A stretch of 64,000 nucleotides of DNA from NCBI RefSeq assembly GCF_021502585.1, contig NZ_JAKFGM010000002.1, positions 124,001 to 188,000 of the forward strand, in the 5' to 3' direction. The position numbers and the translations under genes were made by a program. Origin of the DNA: Sphingomonas cremea. Its GTDB lineage: Bacteria; Pseudomonadota; Alphaproteobacteria; Sphingomonadales; Sphingomonadaceae. Below the pieces are notes generated by a model. It saw only the letters and a program-made list of their open reading frames with translations, was not told where the DNA came from and did not search any database. Numbering within the stretch: position 1 is the first letter of the stretch; every line of letters starts with the position of its first letter. Below are positions 50,757 through 62,800 of this stretch, one piece after another.

Positions 50757-51098
50757 ATGACTTACGTCGTCACCGACGCCTGCATCCGCTGCAAATATAT
50801 GGACTGCGTCGAGGTCTGTCCGGTCGACTGCTTCTATGAGGGCGAGAATATGCTCGCCATCAATCCCAACGAATGCATCGATTGCGGCGTTTGCGAACCC
50901 GAATGCCCGGCCGAAGCGATCCTGCCCGATACCGAAGGCGGGCTCGAAAAATGGCTCGAGCTCAACTCGACCTTCTCGGCCCAATGGCCCAACGTCACCC
51001 GCAAGAACGACCAGACTCCTGCGGATGCCGACGAGCACAAGGGCGAGGAAGGCAAGTACGACAAATATTTCTCGCCGGAGCCCGGCAAGGGCGATTGA
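50757..51098 (+). CDS. fdxA: 7Fe ferredoxin FdxA
   Basis: A 113-residue ferredoxin. The cluster ligands are visible in [18 protein letters not shown] (residues 9-26) and [16 protein letters not shown] (residues 40-55), consistent with one 3Fe-4S and one 4Fe-4S cluster as in FdxA. The C-terminal helix, with [19 protein letters not shown], is typical. GAGGGAG precedes the ATG. It acts as a low-potential electron carrier in the cytoplasm; the partner is not evident. Confidence 0.95.
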   Translation: MTYVVTDACIRCKYMDCVEVCPVDCFYEGENMLAINPNECIDCGVCEPECPAEAILPDTEGGLEKWLELNSTFSAQWPNVTRKNDQTPADADEHKGEEGKYDKYFSPEPGKGD

Positions 51099-51138
51099 CG
51101 GGCGGCGCTTGGAGCTGGCCCAATCAAGAGCGCTGGTG

Positions 51139-51606
51139 ATGTCACGCATCATCCTGGCACTGGCGATCCTCGCTATTCCTGCAATGACTAGAGCGCAAAC
51201 CGGCGCCATCAAACCGATCCCGCGCGCGCAGTTCATTGCCGAAATGGACAGCCAGTTTCGAACGATAGACACCGACAAGAATGGACAACTGAGCCGAGCC
51301 GAGATCGAGCAATATCAGAAAGCTTCAGCCGACGCCGATGCAAAGGCACGCAACCGCGCCCTGTTCGCCGAGCTGGACGCGAACAATAATGGCCAGCTCA
51401 GCGCATCCGAATTCGCCAAGCTGACGGCGCCTGCCCCCGCCGCCGATGCGCAGCCGATGCTCATCCAAGAAGATAGCAATCGCGACGGTCAGATCAGCAT
51501 GGTCGAGCATCGATCGGCCACGCTCGCCAATTTCGACCGGCTCGACACGGACAGGAACGGAGTGGTGACCCCTGCCGAAATGAAGGCCGCTGGAATCTCG
51601 CGCTAG
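51139..51606 (+). CDS. Secreted EF-hand calcium-binding protein
   Basis: A 155-residue protein with a signal peptide ([20 protein letters not shown]) and four EF-hand-type loops: [36 protein letters not shown] and [12 protein letters not shown]. Each keeps the D-x-D/N-x-D/N-G pattern and the final glutamate, so calcium binding is likely. It resembles small periplasmic EF-hand proteins of sphingomonads. Its end overlaps the convergent cysNC gene by four bases. Confidence 0.83.
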   Translation: MSRIILALAILAIPAMTRAQTGAIKPIPRAQFIAEMDSQFRTIDTDKNGQLSRAEIEQYQKASADADAKARNRALFAELDANNNGQLSASEFAKLTAPAPAADAQPMLIQEDSNRDGQISMVEHRSATLANFDRLDTDRNGVVTPAEMKAAGISR

Positions 51607-53528
51607 CCGCGGGCCAGCAAAGTCTCGACGATTTTTTCCGCTGCCTGTTCGGCACTGAGTTGAGTCGTATCGATTCTCAACTCGGGATCCTCTGGCGCCT
51701 CATAAGGGCTGTCGATTCCGGTGAAATTGGGCAATTCGCCGGCGCGGGCCTTGGCATAGAGGCCCTTGACGTCGCGCCGCTCGGCTTCGCCCAACGGAGT
51801 GTCCACGAAGATTTCGAAGAACTCGCCATCAGGCACCATGTGCCGAACCATCTCCCGCTCGGCGCGGAATGGCGAGATGAAGGCGGTGAGAACGATCAGG
51901 CCGGCATCGGACATCAACTTCGCAACTTCGCCCACCCTGCGGATATTCTCGATCCGGTCGGTCTCGGTGAAGCCCAGATCCTTGTTGAGCCCGTGGCGAA
52001 TATTATCGCCATCAAGCAGGAATGTATGGCGGCCAAGCGCCGCCAGCTTCTTTTCGACTAGGTTGGCAATCGTCGACTTGCCCGCGCCGGAAAGGCCGGT
52101 GAACCAAAGCACGGCCGGCCTCTGGCCTTTCAATCGCGCATGGGTTTCCCGGCCGACATCAAGCGCCTGCCAATGTACATTTTCCGCCCGCCTCAACGCG
52201 AAATGCAGCATTCCGGCGGCGACAGTCGCGTTGCTGAGCTTGTCGATCAGGATGAAGCCGCCAAGCGCGCGATTGGGCGCGCCGCCATGATCGTCGCGAT
52301 AGGGCTCAAACACCAGTGCGCGGTCGGTAGTCACTTCGGCGACCCCGATCGCGTTCAGCTCGAGTGTCTTCGCGGCCAACTCCTCAAGCGTGTTGACGTT
52401 GAGTTGGTGCTTGGGGTGGGCCACCGTTGCCGTTGCGGTTTGCGTTCCGAGCTTCAGCCAATATCCGCGACCGGGAGTCAGCGGCTCGTCGGCCATCCAA
52501 ACGATCGTCGCTTCGAACTGGTCGGCGGCGTGCGGAGGGTCCTTGGCGGCTGCGATCACGTCGCCGCGTGAACAATCGACCTCGTCGGCCAAGGTCAGGG
52601 TAACCGACTGGCCGGCGACCGCTTCCTGCAAATCCCCATCCATTGTCACGACCCGGGCCAATTTGGTCATGCGCCCGGACGGCAGAATCCTGATGGCATC
52701 GCCCGGCGCGATGCGCCCGCTTGCAACCTGACCGGCAAAGCCGCGGAAATTCTGGTCGGGCCGGTTGACCCATTGCACCGGCATTCGGAACGGTTTGACC
52801 TCGTCCGCCGCACTATCGATCGGCACCGTCTCTAGATGCTCGAGCAAGGTCGGACCTGAATACCATGCCATGGCGCTGCCCGGCGCGGCGACATTGTCCC
52901 CACCAAGGCCTGACACGGGGATGGCGATCCACTCCGCGATCCCGATCTTCTCCGCGAAGGCCCGGTAATCGGCAACGATCGCATCGAACAAGTCGCGGTC
53001 ATAATCAACCAGGTCCATCTTGGTCACTGCCAACACCAGCCGGCGAATGCCGACCAGATTGGCCAGGATCGAATGGCGCCGGGTTTGCTCCAGCACGCCC
53101 TTGCGCGCGTCGACTAACAGCAGCGCGAGATCGGCCGTCGACGCGCCAGTGACCATGTTGCGCGTATATTGTTCGTGACCGGGGGTATCGGCGACGATGA
53201 ACTTGCGCTTGTCGGTGGCGAAGAATCGATAGGCGACATCAATGGTGATGCCTTGCTCGCGCTCCGCGCTGAGACCGTCGACAAGCAGCGCAAAATCGAT
53301 CTTCTGCCCCTGCGTCCCGACTTTGCGGCTGTCGGCTTCGAGCGCGGCCATCTGGTCGTCGAAAATCTGACGCGTCTCGTAGAGCAAGCGGCCGATCAAG
53401 GTCGACTTACCATCATCGACGCTGCCGCAGGTGATGAAGCGTAGCAACTCCTTGCTCTTCTGCCGCTCCAGATATGCAGCAATATCGCTGGCAATGAGGT
53501 CGCGCTCGGCGGCTAGGTGGAGGGTCAT
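51603..53528 (-). CDS. cysNC: Bifunctional sulfate adenylyltransferase large subunit/APS kinase CysNC
   Basis: A 641-residue fusion. Residues 1-450 are the GTPase subunit CysN: G1 GSVDDGKST at 35-43, switch [20 protein letters not shown], and NKxD-like TKMDLVD. From about residue 470 follows APS kinase (CysC), with Walker [30 protein letters not shown], and [20 protein letters not shown]. With CysD it makes APS from sulfate and ATP, and the kinase domain converts APS to PAPS. The start shares a base with the cysD stop. No APS/PAPS reductase is nearby. Confidence 0.96.
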   Translation of the reverse strand: MTLHLAAERDLIASDIAAYLERQKSKELLRFITCGSVDDGKSTLIGRLLYETRQIFDDQMAALEADSRKVGTQGQKIDFALLVDGLSAEREQGITIDVAYRFFATDKRKFIVADTPGHEQYTRNMVTGASTADLALLLVDARKGVLEQTRRHSILANLVGIRRLVLAVTKMDLVDYDRDLFDAIVADYRAFAEKIGIAEWIAIPVSGLGGDNVAAPGSAMAWYSGPTLLEHLETVPIDSAADEVKPFRMPVQWVNRPDQNFRGFAGQVASGRIAPGDAIRILPSGRMTKLARVVTMDGDLQEAVAGQSVTLTLADEVDCSRGDVIAAAKDPPHAADQFEATIVWMADEPLTPGRGYWLKLGTQTATATVAHPKHQLNVNTLEELAAKTLELNAIGVAEVTTDRALVFEPYRDDHGGAPNRALGGFILIDKLSNATVAAGMLHFALRRAENVHWQALDVGRETHARLKGQRPAVLWFTGLSGAGKSTIANLVEKKLAALGRHTFLLDGDNIRHGLNKDLGFTETDRIENIRRVGEVAKLMSDAGLIVLTAFISPFRAEREMVRHMVPDGEFFEIFVDTPLGEAERRDVKGLYAKARAGELPNFTGIDSPYEAPEDPELRIDTTQLSAEQAAEKIVETLLARG

Positions 53529-54430
53529 CAGAAATAGCCCTCCTGCTTCTTCTTCTCCATCGAGCCGTCGCCGGCGTCACGGTCGATGATCCGGCCCTGC
53601 CGCTCGCTGGTTGTCGCCAGCAGCATTTCCTGGACGACCTTCTCGATCGTATCCGCCTCGCTTTCGACCGCGCCTGAAAGCGGGTAGCAACCAAGCGTCC
53701 GGAACCGCACGGAACGGGTTTCGACCTTCTCTCCGTCGCGAAGGCGGAAGCGATCGTCGTCGACCATCAGTAACAAGCCGTCACGCTCAACCACCGGCCG
53801 CGGTGCCGACAGGTAGAGCGGAACAATCTCGATGCCTTCGCGCATTATATATTGCCAGACGTCGAGCTCGGTCCAATTGCTGAGTGGGAACACCCGCATT
53901 GACTCGCCCGGCGCCTTGCGAACATTGTAGAGCGACCAGAGTTCGGGCCGCTGACGCTTGGGATCCCAGCGGTGGCTGGCTGAGCGGAATGAGAAGATGC
54001 GTTCTTTCGCCCGGCTCTTTTCCTCGTCGCGCCGGGCGCCGCCGAACGCAGCGTCGAAGCCGAACATGTCGAGCGCCTGTTTCAGCCCTTCCGTCTTCCA
54101 CAGATCCGTGTGCAGCGGGCCATGGTCGAACGGGTTGATCTCGCGAGCCTCGGCCTCCGGGTTTTTATGGACGATCAGCTCGATACCGTCCTCGCCCGCC
54201 ACCTTGTCTCGGAGCGCGTACATGTCGCGAAACTTCCAGGTGGTGTCGACATGGAGCAGCGGGAACGGGAGCGGCGCTGGATAAAATGCCTTCTTCGCGA
54301 GGTGAAGCATCACCGCGCTATCCTTGCCGATCGAATACAGCATCACCGGACGCGCCGCCTCGGCGACGGTTTCACGCATGATGTGGATGCTCTCGGCCTC
54401 AAGCCGGTCGAGATGGGAAAGCGCTCGCAT
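53528..54430 (-). CDS. cysD: Sulfate adenylyltransferase small subunit CysD
   Basis: A 300-residue PP-loop enzyme. The P-loop is [20 protein letters not shown] near residues 32-51. [20 protein letters not shown] near 130-149, [15 protein letters not shown] and [15 protein letters not shown] are characteristic of CysD. It forms ATP sulfurylase with CysN and acts in the cytoplasm. The gene follows the sulfotransferase by 44 bp and is coupled to cysNC by a TGATG overlap, so the three probably form one operon. Confidence 0.97.
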   Translation of the reverse strand: MRALSHLDRLEAESIHIMRETVAEAARPVMLYSIGKDSAVMLHLAKKAFYPAPLPFPLLHVDTTWKFRDMYALRDKVAGEDGIELIVHKNPEAEAREINPFDHGPLHTDLWKTEGLKQALDMFGFDAAFGGARRDEEKSRAKERIFSFRSASHRWDPKRQRPELWSLYNVRKAPGESMRVFPLSNWTELDVWQYIMREGIEIVPLYLSAPRPVVERDGLLLMVDDDRFRLRDGEKVETRSVRFRTLGCYPLSGAVESEADTIEKVVQEMLLATTSERQGRIIDRDAGDGSMEKKKQEGYF

Positions 54431-54474
54431 TCAGTTACCCAGACGGAAGACCGATTCCTCCGGTTGCCCTGCGC

Positions 54475-56685
54475 TTAGCCGTCCTTGCCCGCAATTGCAT
54501 CCGCCAGCGGCTTCAGCCCGTCACCATATTTTTTCCAGCGCTTCACCGCGGTTTTGTAGATCGGCTTGCGCACCTGGGCGACGCTAGCGGTTTTCACCGG
54601 CCGGTCGGACTTGTGGAACTCAAGGCATTTGTCGTTCCAGTCGAGGCCGATGAAGTCGATCAGCGCCTTTGCCTCCTTCTCGGTGTCGGCAATGACATTC
54701 TCGTAGACGACGGTATGGATCGTCCCCTTGGGAAGAACCTTGTCCCAATATGCCATCAACTCGCGGTATTTCCGGTAATAGCGGCCCAGCTCGGCGAGGT
54801 TATAGCTGTGCGGCATGTCGTCCTTGAACAGCTTGGTGAAGCCGCTGAGGCACGTGTCCACCGGATCGCGGGCGGTGTGGATGAACTTCGCCTTCGGGTA
54901 GAGAAGGTGGATTAGCCCGACGAAGAAATAGTTAGTCAGAAGCTTGTCGGTGATGCGCTTGGCATCGCCGGCGCCGTTGCTCAGCGCCACCAGGTAATTC
55001 TTGGCGACGATGTCGAGCTGGGCCGGGGTGATCTTCTCCATCATCTGCGGATATTTTGGCAGCGAAGGGAAGCGATCGCGCAGCTGCCCAAGGGCGCGGC
55101 TCAAATACTTGACTTCCCCGGCGCCATAAACGTCCGGATGGCTGGACAATATCTGTTCGACCAGGGTCGACCCGGATCGCGGCATTCCGATGATGAAGAC
55201 GGGACGCTCATCCTCGATTCCCGCAAACTTGCGATTGGCGAACGCTTCCTTCGGGAAGGCCGCGCGAATATTGTCGAAGAAACCGAAGGTCTCGGTCTCA
55301 TTATAGTCGAGCTGGGCGCGCTTCATGCGTCCGCCGACGATGTAATGATCCAGCGCCTTGGCATGCTGGCCGCGGTCCTCAAGTGCCTTGGCATAGGCAA
55401 AATGCAGCGGAAGGAGGTGCTCGGCTTCAAGATTCGAAGACGCCTCGAAGATCGCATCCATGCGGTTGAACAGCTCGTCGCCAATGTCTTTCGAGAAATC
55501 GACCAGGTCGTTGAGGTTGGCGTAGGCGCCGTACATCGTGTCGTTGAGCTTGAGCGCCTTCAGGATGAATTCGCGCGCCTCGTCGAGGCGTCCGACCGAC
55601 TTCAACGCCACGCCGTAGAAGTTGAGCGCCTCCGGATTGTCGGATTTCTGCTCGACCGCCTTGGCGAGCACCTGGATCGCCTCGTCGTAGCGGTCAGTCT
55701 CGTGTAGGACCTGACCAAGCAGGGTCAAAGCCTCGGCATTGTTCGGATCGCGCTTGAGTACGGCCCGCGTCGCCTGCTCGGCCGCCTGATGATTGTTGCG
55801 CCGGTTCTGGATGCGGGCGGTGATCAGCAATGTCTGGGGATTTTCGGGAGCGAACTTCAGCGCATCGCCAAGAATGCGTAGCGCATCGACCTCCTTCTTC
55901 TGCGCCGAATAGAGCAGGGCGAGATTGTTGTGTGCTTCGACATAGCGCGAGTTCTGCCCAATGGCCTTCTTCAGCGCATGCTCGGCTTCATCAAGTTTCT
56001 TATCCTGCTGCAACAGCGTGCCGAGGTTGTTATACGCCTCCGGATAAATTTCCCGGTGGGTCAGCGCTTCCTGATAGGCCTGCATCGCTCCATCAATGTC
56101 GCCCGTCATGCGCAACGCATTGCCAAGATTGTTCAGCGCTTCCGCCATCGTGGGGCGATTAGCGACCGCTCGGCGGTACAGTTCGACCGCTTCCTCATAT
56201 TTCCCCTGATCGTATCGGATGATCCCTAGATTGTTCAGCGCCTGGGAATTGTTGGGATCGATCTTGATTGCGGCCTCAAGCGCCTTGGCGGCTTCCTTCT
56301 GGTCCCCGCTCTGGCGAAGAACTTCTCCCAAGTTGGCGTGAATGCTCGCCGCTTGAGGCGCCAGTTTCACGGCACGGCGAAGCGACGCGATTGCCTCCTT
56401 CGACTGCCCCAGGGCATTCAGGCAAACCCCGATGATATTATGGGCGTCGGCATTGGCCGGTCTCGCCTCGATAATCTGGCGGCATACCCGCTCCGCCTGG
56501 CGATATTTCCCGTCACTGAACAGCTTCCCAGCCATGGCGATGGCCTTGGCCGGGGTCACGTTCACCCGGCCTTGCTGGGCCTTGGCAATCGTCTGATCGA
56601 GGGGACTGCCGCCGGGGATGGCGGCTTTCGGGGTGGCTGGTGACGCGCCTTGCGGATTGCGCTGTGCCGTCTTGGTGTTGCTCAT
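54475..56685 (-). CDS. TPR-containing sulfotransferase
   Basis: A 736-residue cytoplasmic-looking protein. Residues 45-390 hold about ten tetratricopeptide repeats (for example AEALNNLGNALRMTGDIDGA and AYNNLGTLLQQDKKLDEAE). A Sulfotransfer_3-type domain follows at about 490-715. The PAPS-binding motifs are clear: GMPRSGSTLVEQILSSHPDV (5' phosphosulfate loop, from residue 500) and TARDPVDTCLSGF (3' phosphate-binding, 604-616). It uses PAPS to sulfate an unknown acceptor, perhaps a protein recognised by the TPR part, in analogy to tyrosylprotein sulfotransferase. It heads the likely operon with cysD and cysNC. Confidence 0.93.
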   Translation of the reverse strand: MSNTKTAQRNPQGASPATPKAAIPGGSPLDQTIAKAQQGRVNVTPAKAIAMAGKLFSDGKYRQAERVCRQIIEARPANADAHNIIGVCLNALGQSKEAIASLRRAVKLAPQAASIHANLGEVLRQSGDQKEAAKALEAAIKIDPNNSQALNNLGIIRYDQGKYEEAVELYRRAVANRPTMAEALNNLGNALRMTGDIDGAMQAYQEALTHREIYPEAYNNLGTLLQQDKKLDEAEHALKKAIGQNSRYVEAHNNLALLYSAQKKEVDALRILGDALKFAPENPQTLLITARIQNRRNNHQAAEQATRAVLKRDPNNAEALTLLGQVLHETDRYDEAIQVLAKAVEQKSDNPEALNFYGVALKSVGRLDEAREFILKALKLNDTMYGAYANLNDLVDFSKDIGDELFNRMDAIFEASSNLEAEHLLPLHFAYAKALEDRGQHAKALDHYIVGGRMKRAQLDYNETETFGFFDNIRAAFPKEAFANRKFAGIEDERPVFIIGMPRSGSTLVEQILSSHPDVYGAGEVKYLSRALGQLRDRFPSLPKYPQMMEKITPAQLDIVAKNYLVALSNGAGDAKRITDKLLTNYFFVGLIHLLYPKAKFIHTARDPVDTCLSGFTKLFKDDMPHSYNLAELGRYYRKYRELMAYWDKVLPKGTIHTVVYENVIADTEKEAKALIDFIGLDWNDKCLEFHKSDRPVKTASVAQVRKPIYKTAVKRWKKYGDGLKPLADAIAGKDG

Positions 56686-56720
56686 GGTTTTGAACTCTAA
56701 TCAAAAATTCGCAGGCCCCA

Positions 56721-56753
56721 AGAAAAAAGAAGAGGGAATTGCTTCCCTCTTCT
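56721..56753 (-). terminator. Strong rho-independent terminator downstream of the autotransporter
   Basis: A perfect 11-bp stem, AGAAGAGGGAA (56728-56738) with TTCCCTCTTCT (56743-56753), has a four-base loop. On the minus strand it is followed by a run of T (56727-56721 read as TTTTTCT). It terminates the autotransporter transcript before the sulfotransferase gene. Confidence 0.85.
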
Positions 56754-56835
56754 CTTTTCTGACTAACTGCCCTGCCTGTTGCCGATCAGTCCATTCGTCA
56801 CTTCCCGATCGGCTTCAGACTGGCTGCTCGTTCGC

Positions 56836-59800
56836 TTAACCGCGTTCCGGCTCCGGCGGAGGCGGCGGAGGCGGCGGAGGCGGCGGCGGCGGCGGGCAGG
56901 TATCCGTCGCCAGGATCACCGAACCGTCCGGGCAAGTCTGCGTCGCCGGTGGAGGCGGCGGCGGCGGCGGCGGCGGAGGCGGAGGCGGAGGCGGAGGTGC
57001 GCCGAAGGCCAACGCTATCGACCCGTAAACCGCATGGTCCTTATACTCGCTGTTGAATTGTCCCAGGTAGCCGATCCGGCCAGAGACATTCGACCCAAGC
57101 GCTCCGGCAAGGCTGAGGCCCGCCATGAAGGCACCATTCTTGCGATTTTCTTCCTTGCGGAAGTCGCTTCCGGACGGGGCGTCCGCGAACTCGGCATCGA
57201 CGCCGAGATCGCCGCCAAAGTTGTTGCGGTAAGCGATCTTCGCTTCCGGAATGATGCCGTTGTAGTTGCCGGTCCACTTGACGCCGATCACGCCGGACGT
57301 CTGGCTTTCGGTCTGACTGCCGAAGTGGAGATCCGCGCCGGTTCCGCCGTTTTCGGTGAACGACTGCAGCTTCATGCTGGTGTAGTCGATCGCCAAGTAC
57401 GGCGTCACCCACGACGATGACCCGACATTGAAGCGGTATCCGCCCTCACCATAGAAGGACCAGACATTGACGTCCGGATCGCCCTTGGCCGAGCCTTCGA
57501 TCGTCCCGATCGAAATGTCTCGGGTGCTGTTGCCGTCAAGGCTCGAGTAGCTGCCGATGCCGCGGACATACCAGGTGCCCACATCATAGGCGGCCGTCAG
57601 GCCAAGCTGCCAACCCTTGCCCTTGATCTTGCTGTCGACAAGGGCATCCGGGTAGTCGACATCCAGGTGGCGGTAACCGACGAACGCGCCGATCGTGAAG
57701 TGGCCCATCCGGTATTCACCGCCGAGCGTGCCCGCCCAGTGATTGCCGTCGTAGCCGATGGCGTTGTTGTTGCTGTCAAGCTTACCCCAGTTGTAATCGC
57801 CCATGAACCAGACACGACCCTGGTAGGTAGGATCGCTGCAATTCTCGATTCCGCGCAGGTCGATCGCGCAGTCGAGCTGGTCATTGACGAAGGTGTTCTG
57901 GACGAACGTGTTGTTCCGAACCGCGTGCAGGTAGTTCGGATACTCAACGCCGCTCAGCTGGTCATAGGCATCGAGCAGGTTGCCCAGATTGAGCGTGAAC
58001 AGCTCGGCAACGAGATTGCCGAACGGACCGGTCAGACCGACACCGTATACATTCTCGATCGCAGCCGCGACGGCTTCCTCGTTGTCCGTCAGCCCGGCGA
58101 CCGCGTCGAACGCAGTGCGCGTAAGGCCGAGGTCGACGTTCTCGGTTGCGTCGTAGGTGCAAGTCAGGCCGAGCAGCGGCGAACTGCCGTATGCTCCGCC
58201 CAGCGTGCAGCTGTCGAACGTGCCGTTGAGCGTGTTGGCGTCAATGACGTTGTTCCAGAAGTAGCTATTCGCGAACAAGCCATTCGGCGTCGTGATCCGT
58301 GCAACCAGGTTGCCGTCGATGTTCGCCGTGTTGGCGAATATCTGCGGATATGTGCCGATCGCCTGTGTTCCGCCAGCCGCTGGCTGCAGTTCGTAGATGA
58401 TCGTTCCGCCGGCGGCCTGGTTATAGGTGTCGACGAACACATAGGACGGACCGTCATAGGTGTTGGCAGGGCCGGAGACCCGGCGATCGCGCAGGAACAG
58501 CGCACCGTCGCCGGTGATGTTCATCGTGCCCTGGCCACAGGAGCTGGCTGCTCCATCGAACACCGGCGGCATGCACTCTGGGTTGACGATGCCGTCGAAG
58601 CTTGTCTCGCCATTGTCGACGTTGATCACGTCGCCCGAGACGATGTCGATGTTACCGTAGATGTTGCCGCCGCCCAGCAGGTTGAGAACGCTGTTGTTCG
58701 GCGCGGATGCGACATCAACCGCCATCCCGCGATGCCACGTGGCGCCGCCGTCACCCGACACCCGGACGATGATGTCGCCCGAATTGTTGAGGGTGAAAAG
58801 GTTGGCACCGCCGTTGCTCGTGCCATTGTTGGTGACGAGGATGCCGTTGGCGGATGCGTAACCACCCGGCGAAAGCGGATCGGTGACCGAGTCGCCATTG
58901 GCCGTGATCGCATCGACGTTGATCGATCCCGAGTTGTTCACGGTCATCGTATTGCCGGCGGACTCGAGGTAGATGCCGGTAGCCGTCGCATTGCTCAAGG
59001 CACCGACAAGCGTCGTGGCCGTGGTTCCGACACCGACAACCGTCGTGTAAGTCCCGCCGGCTGCGCTGGCGATCGCTGAAATGCTGCCGCTGTTGTCGAT
59101 GGTGCCGGTGAGGATCGCCCCTGCCGTGCCGTACGCCTGGCCCGAGACGGCGACCGCGAAGGCGTTTGCGGTGCCGGGCGAGACCGCAATCGCCGAGGCT
59201 GCGAAATCGCCGCTATTGTCGAACTCGATCTCGCCACCGACGCCGCTATTGAAGTCGATGTCGTCAGCGTAGACTACGGCACTGGCAAAACCGGTAGCTC
59301 CGCTCGCTACGGCCGTCGCTGCGGCGGTAAAGCTGCCGCTATTGTCAACGTTCACCAGCTGCGTCCCAAGACCGTTCATGTTCTGGTAGATGCCGGTGAC
59401 CGTAGCGGTTGCCTGGCCATATTCATCGCCAGTCGCATTGGCGACCGCGTTCAACGAAACGCTGCCGCTGTTGGTGATGTTCGATACACCTGCGGCGGTG
59501 CTGTTTATGTTCTGCCCGAAGCCAGCAACATAGACCGTCGCCGTGGCGCTGTTCGCGGTGCCAACTGTGCCGGCCACGGCGGTGGCTGCGCCGGTCGCGG
59601 TGATCGAGCCGCTGTTGTCGATCGTAGCGGTCTGTGTCGCGCCATCCATGTCCTGCGAAACTACCGTGCCGCCTGCAGTTGCAATTGCATCGTCAGCCCC
59701 GCTCGCAAAAGCCGCCGCGTCAATCGTCAGCGTGCCGCTATTGTCGACCGAGGCAATCCCGACCGGTGCGGTGACATCCTGGGCAATCAACGAGAACGCC

Positions 59801-62800
59801 GAGGCGGAAGCCTGGGCATCATTTGTCGCCGCGATCGCGTTGGCTGCGACGTTGGCCGTGATGTCACCGCTGTTGGTGACAGAAGCCGTACCAGCCGCAG
59901 TCCCGCTAACGTCCTGGAGCAAGCCGTCGTTGACAGTCGCCTGCGCTACGGCCGATGAGCCGCTGGCATTGGCACTCGCGTCGAACGTGACCGTGCCGCT
60001 GTTGGTGAAGCTTGCGCTAGCAGTCGCGCCGGTTGCTGACTGGTAAATACCCGTAATCGCCGCCGTCGCCGAAGCGAAGGTCGATGCCGTCGCATTGGCA
60101 ACCGCATCCATATTGATCGTGCCGCTGTTATCCAGCGTCACGGTCGAGCCATAGGCTCCCTGGAAAATACCAGAGTCGATATGTGCGTAGGCAAGGGCCG
60201 TCCCGCTCGCGCCGACTGCATCGGCGAAGGCGCCGATATTGATCGTGCCGCTATTGGTCAGAGTGACCGAGGCATCACCGCCGCCGGTTGCACTTGCCGT
60301 CTGGTAAATGGCGCTCTCAGCCTCTGCCGAAGCCGATGCTCCGGTGCCGCCGTGGGCAACCGCAGTCGCGGTATGGTCGAGGGTGCCGCTATTGGTCAGC
60401 GTTACCGTGGCATCACCGCCGCCGAAGGCTTGTGCCGTCTGCGACAGGCCGCTGTCGACTAGCGCTGAGGCGTCAGCATAGCCGAACGCCGCATTGGCGG
60501 ACGCCACGGCATTCAGGGTGACAGTGCCGTTGTTGACTAGGTCTGCCGACGCGTTGCCGCCAGCCGATGCCGAGGCAAATTGCTGGATGCCTTCGCTAGC
60601 AGTAGCCACCGCAGTTGCGTTTCCTGCTGTCGTATTGGTGGCGTTGGCTACCGCCGATGCAGCAAGTGAGACCGAACCGTCGTTGGTGAGCGTAATGACC
60701 GCATCGCCGGTGTTTGCGGACGCATCTTGCGAAATACCGCCGGTGATGCTGGCTGCCGCGTTAGCGTTGCCCAAGGTAGCCGTCGCGCTTGCGACCGCGC
60801 TTATGTCGATTACACCGGTGTCGCTATTGGTGAAGGACGACGTCGCGTTGCCCGAGCCATTCGCGCTAGCCGATACTTCGACTGCGCTGAACACGGAAGC
60901 GTCTACGTCGGCGCTGGATCCGGCGCCGTGAGCGACTGCAGCCAGCGTGATCGTGCCGCTGTTGGTCAAGCTTGCCGACGCGTTTCCGCTGCCATTGGCC
61001 GTGGCGCTGAGGTCGAAGCCGTCATCAACTTCGACGCTGGCATCCGCAAAGGTGACGGCAGTTGCGTTACCAGTCGCCGACATGTTGATCGAGCCGCTAT
61101 TAGCGAGCGCGACACTGGCATCGCCGGCGCCCGACGCGACAGCAACCATGTCAATCACATCGGAAACCGTGGCTTGGACGTCAGCCGAGCCTTGTGCATT
61201 TCCGGTTGCCAGAGCTGAGAAGGTCAACGTTCCGTCGTTGGTCAGGGCAACGCTGGCATTGCCGTCGGCCGCCGTCGCATTTTGGCTGATGCCGGTGTTG
61301 ATCGAGGCGGATGCAAGTGCGTCGGCGGTGTTAAGGGTGGCATTAGCCAGCGCATGGACCGAGAAGTCCATCGTTCCGCTGTTGGTCAGTTCGACCGACG
61401 CGGCGCCCGTGCCGCCAGTCACCGAGGCAGTCTGATTGATCGCCGAACTGATCGTCGCTCGGGCACTGGCGCCGGCGCCGCCCTGGGCGGTCGCGTCGAG
61501 TGCGACATCGATCAAGCCGCTGTTGGTCAGGTCAACGGATGCCGATCCGCCGGCATCCGCGCTCGCATATTGGCTGATGGCCGCCTCAAGCGTGGCGCTG
61601 GCCGAAGCCGTTCCCGTGCTGACCGCGTTCGCGCCGAGCTCTACGGCGATCGTGCCCTGGTTGTCGATGCTGGCGCTCGCTGCCCCGCTCTGGGCGTTTG
61701 CGCTCTGGTCGAGCAGGACTGATGCGTACGCAGTTGCATTAGCAATGGTTACGCCATGGGCCGTAGCATTAACCTGCGCACTGAGTACGCCAGAGAAAGC
61801 GGCGGTTCCCGTTCCGCCGGCCGCATTGACGAGCGTTAGAGAGGCATTTCCAGTGCCAGTGGCATTTGCTTCCTGGACGATGATATTCGTCGCGGAAGCA
61901 TAAGCATTCGCCGTGTCGCCTTCTGCTGAGGCAATGGCCGTCAGGCCGATGCTGCCGTTGTTGGTCAGCGACGCCGAGGCGTTACCATCAGCCGTCGCGG
62001 AAGCATATTGTGCAACGCCGTCGTAGGCGTAGCCGTTTGCGTTGGCCGATGATCCGTCGGCATTGGCGCTGCCGCCAACTGAGATGTCGCCATTGTTGGT
62101 GAGCGTCGCGGAGGCATTGCCGTCGTGCGCAACGGCCGACTGGTATACGCCGTAGGCTGTTGCCGTCGCATTGGCCGTGGCGCCGATTGCGCCGGCTACT
62201 GCGTCGACGTCGATCGCTCCGTCATTGGTAATCGACGCTGTGGCGTCGCCGCTTGTCGCGGTTACATCCTGGTCGATGGCCGAAGAGACCAAAGCATACG
62301 CATTTGCGGCCGAGGAGGCGACTGCGTTCGCGACTGCGTCGATATTGAGTGTACCGACATTGGAGATGCTCGCGCTCGCATTGCCATCTGCCGCAGTGAC
62401 ATTCTGGACAAGGCCATCGTTGACCGTCGCATTGGCGTTCGCGTTGGTGGCGGAAGTGCCGCTCTTGGTTCCATGGGCACTCGCATCGGCCAGCACGTTG
62501 ATCGTACCGTCGTTGGTGATCCCAGCGACTGCATCGCCGATCCCCGTCGCGCTGGCATTCTGGCTGATCGCATAGCTTACGTACGCATTGGCGTTCGCCG
62601 TGGCGTAGGCGCCCGCGTCGGCAAGGGCTGAAACGTTGAGCGTGCCATTATTGTCATAGCTCGCGTCGGCAGACGTCACGCCTGTCACATTCTGCTGGAC
62701 GCCGTCAGCATTGGCGTTCGCCGTTGCGACCCCGCCGATGCCAGTGGCGGAAGCATTCGCAGACGCGTCAAAGCTCACCGTGCCGTCGTTGACCAGGGAA

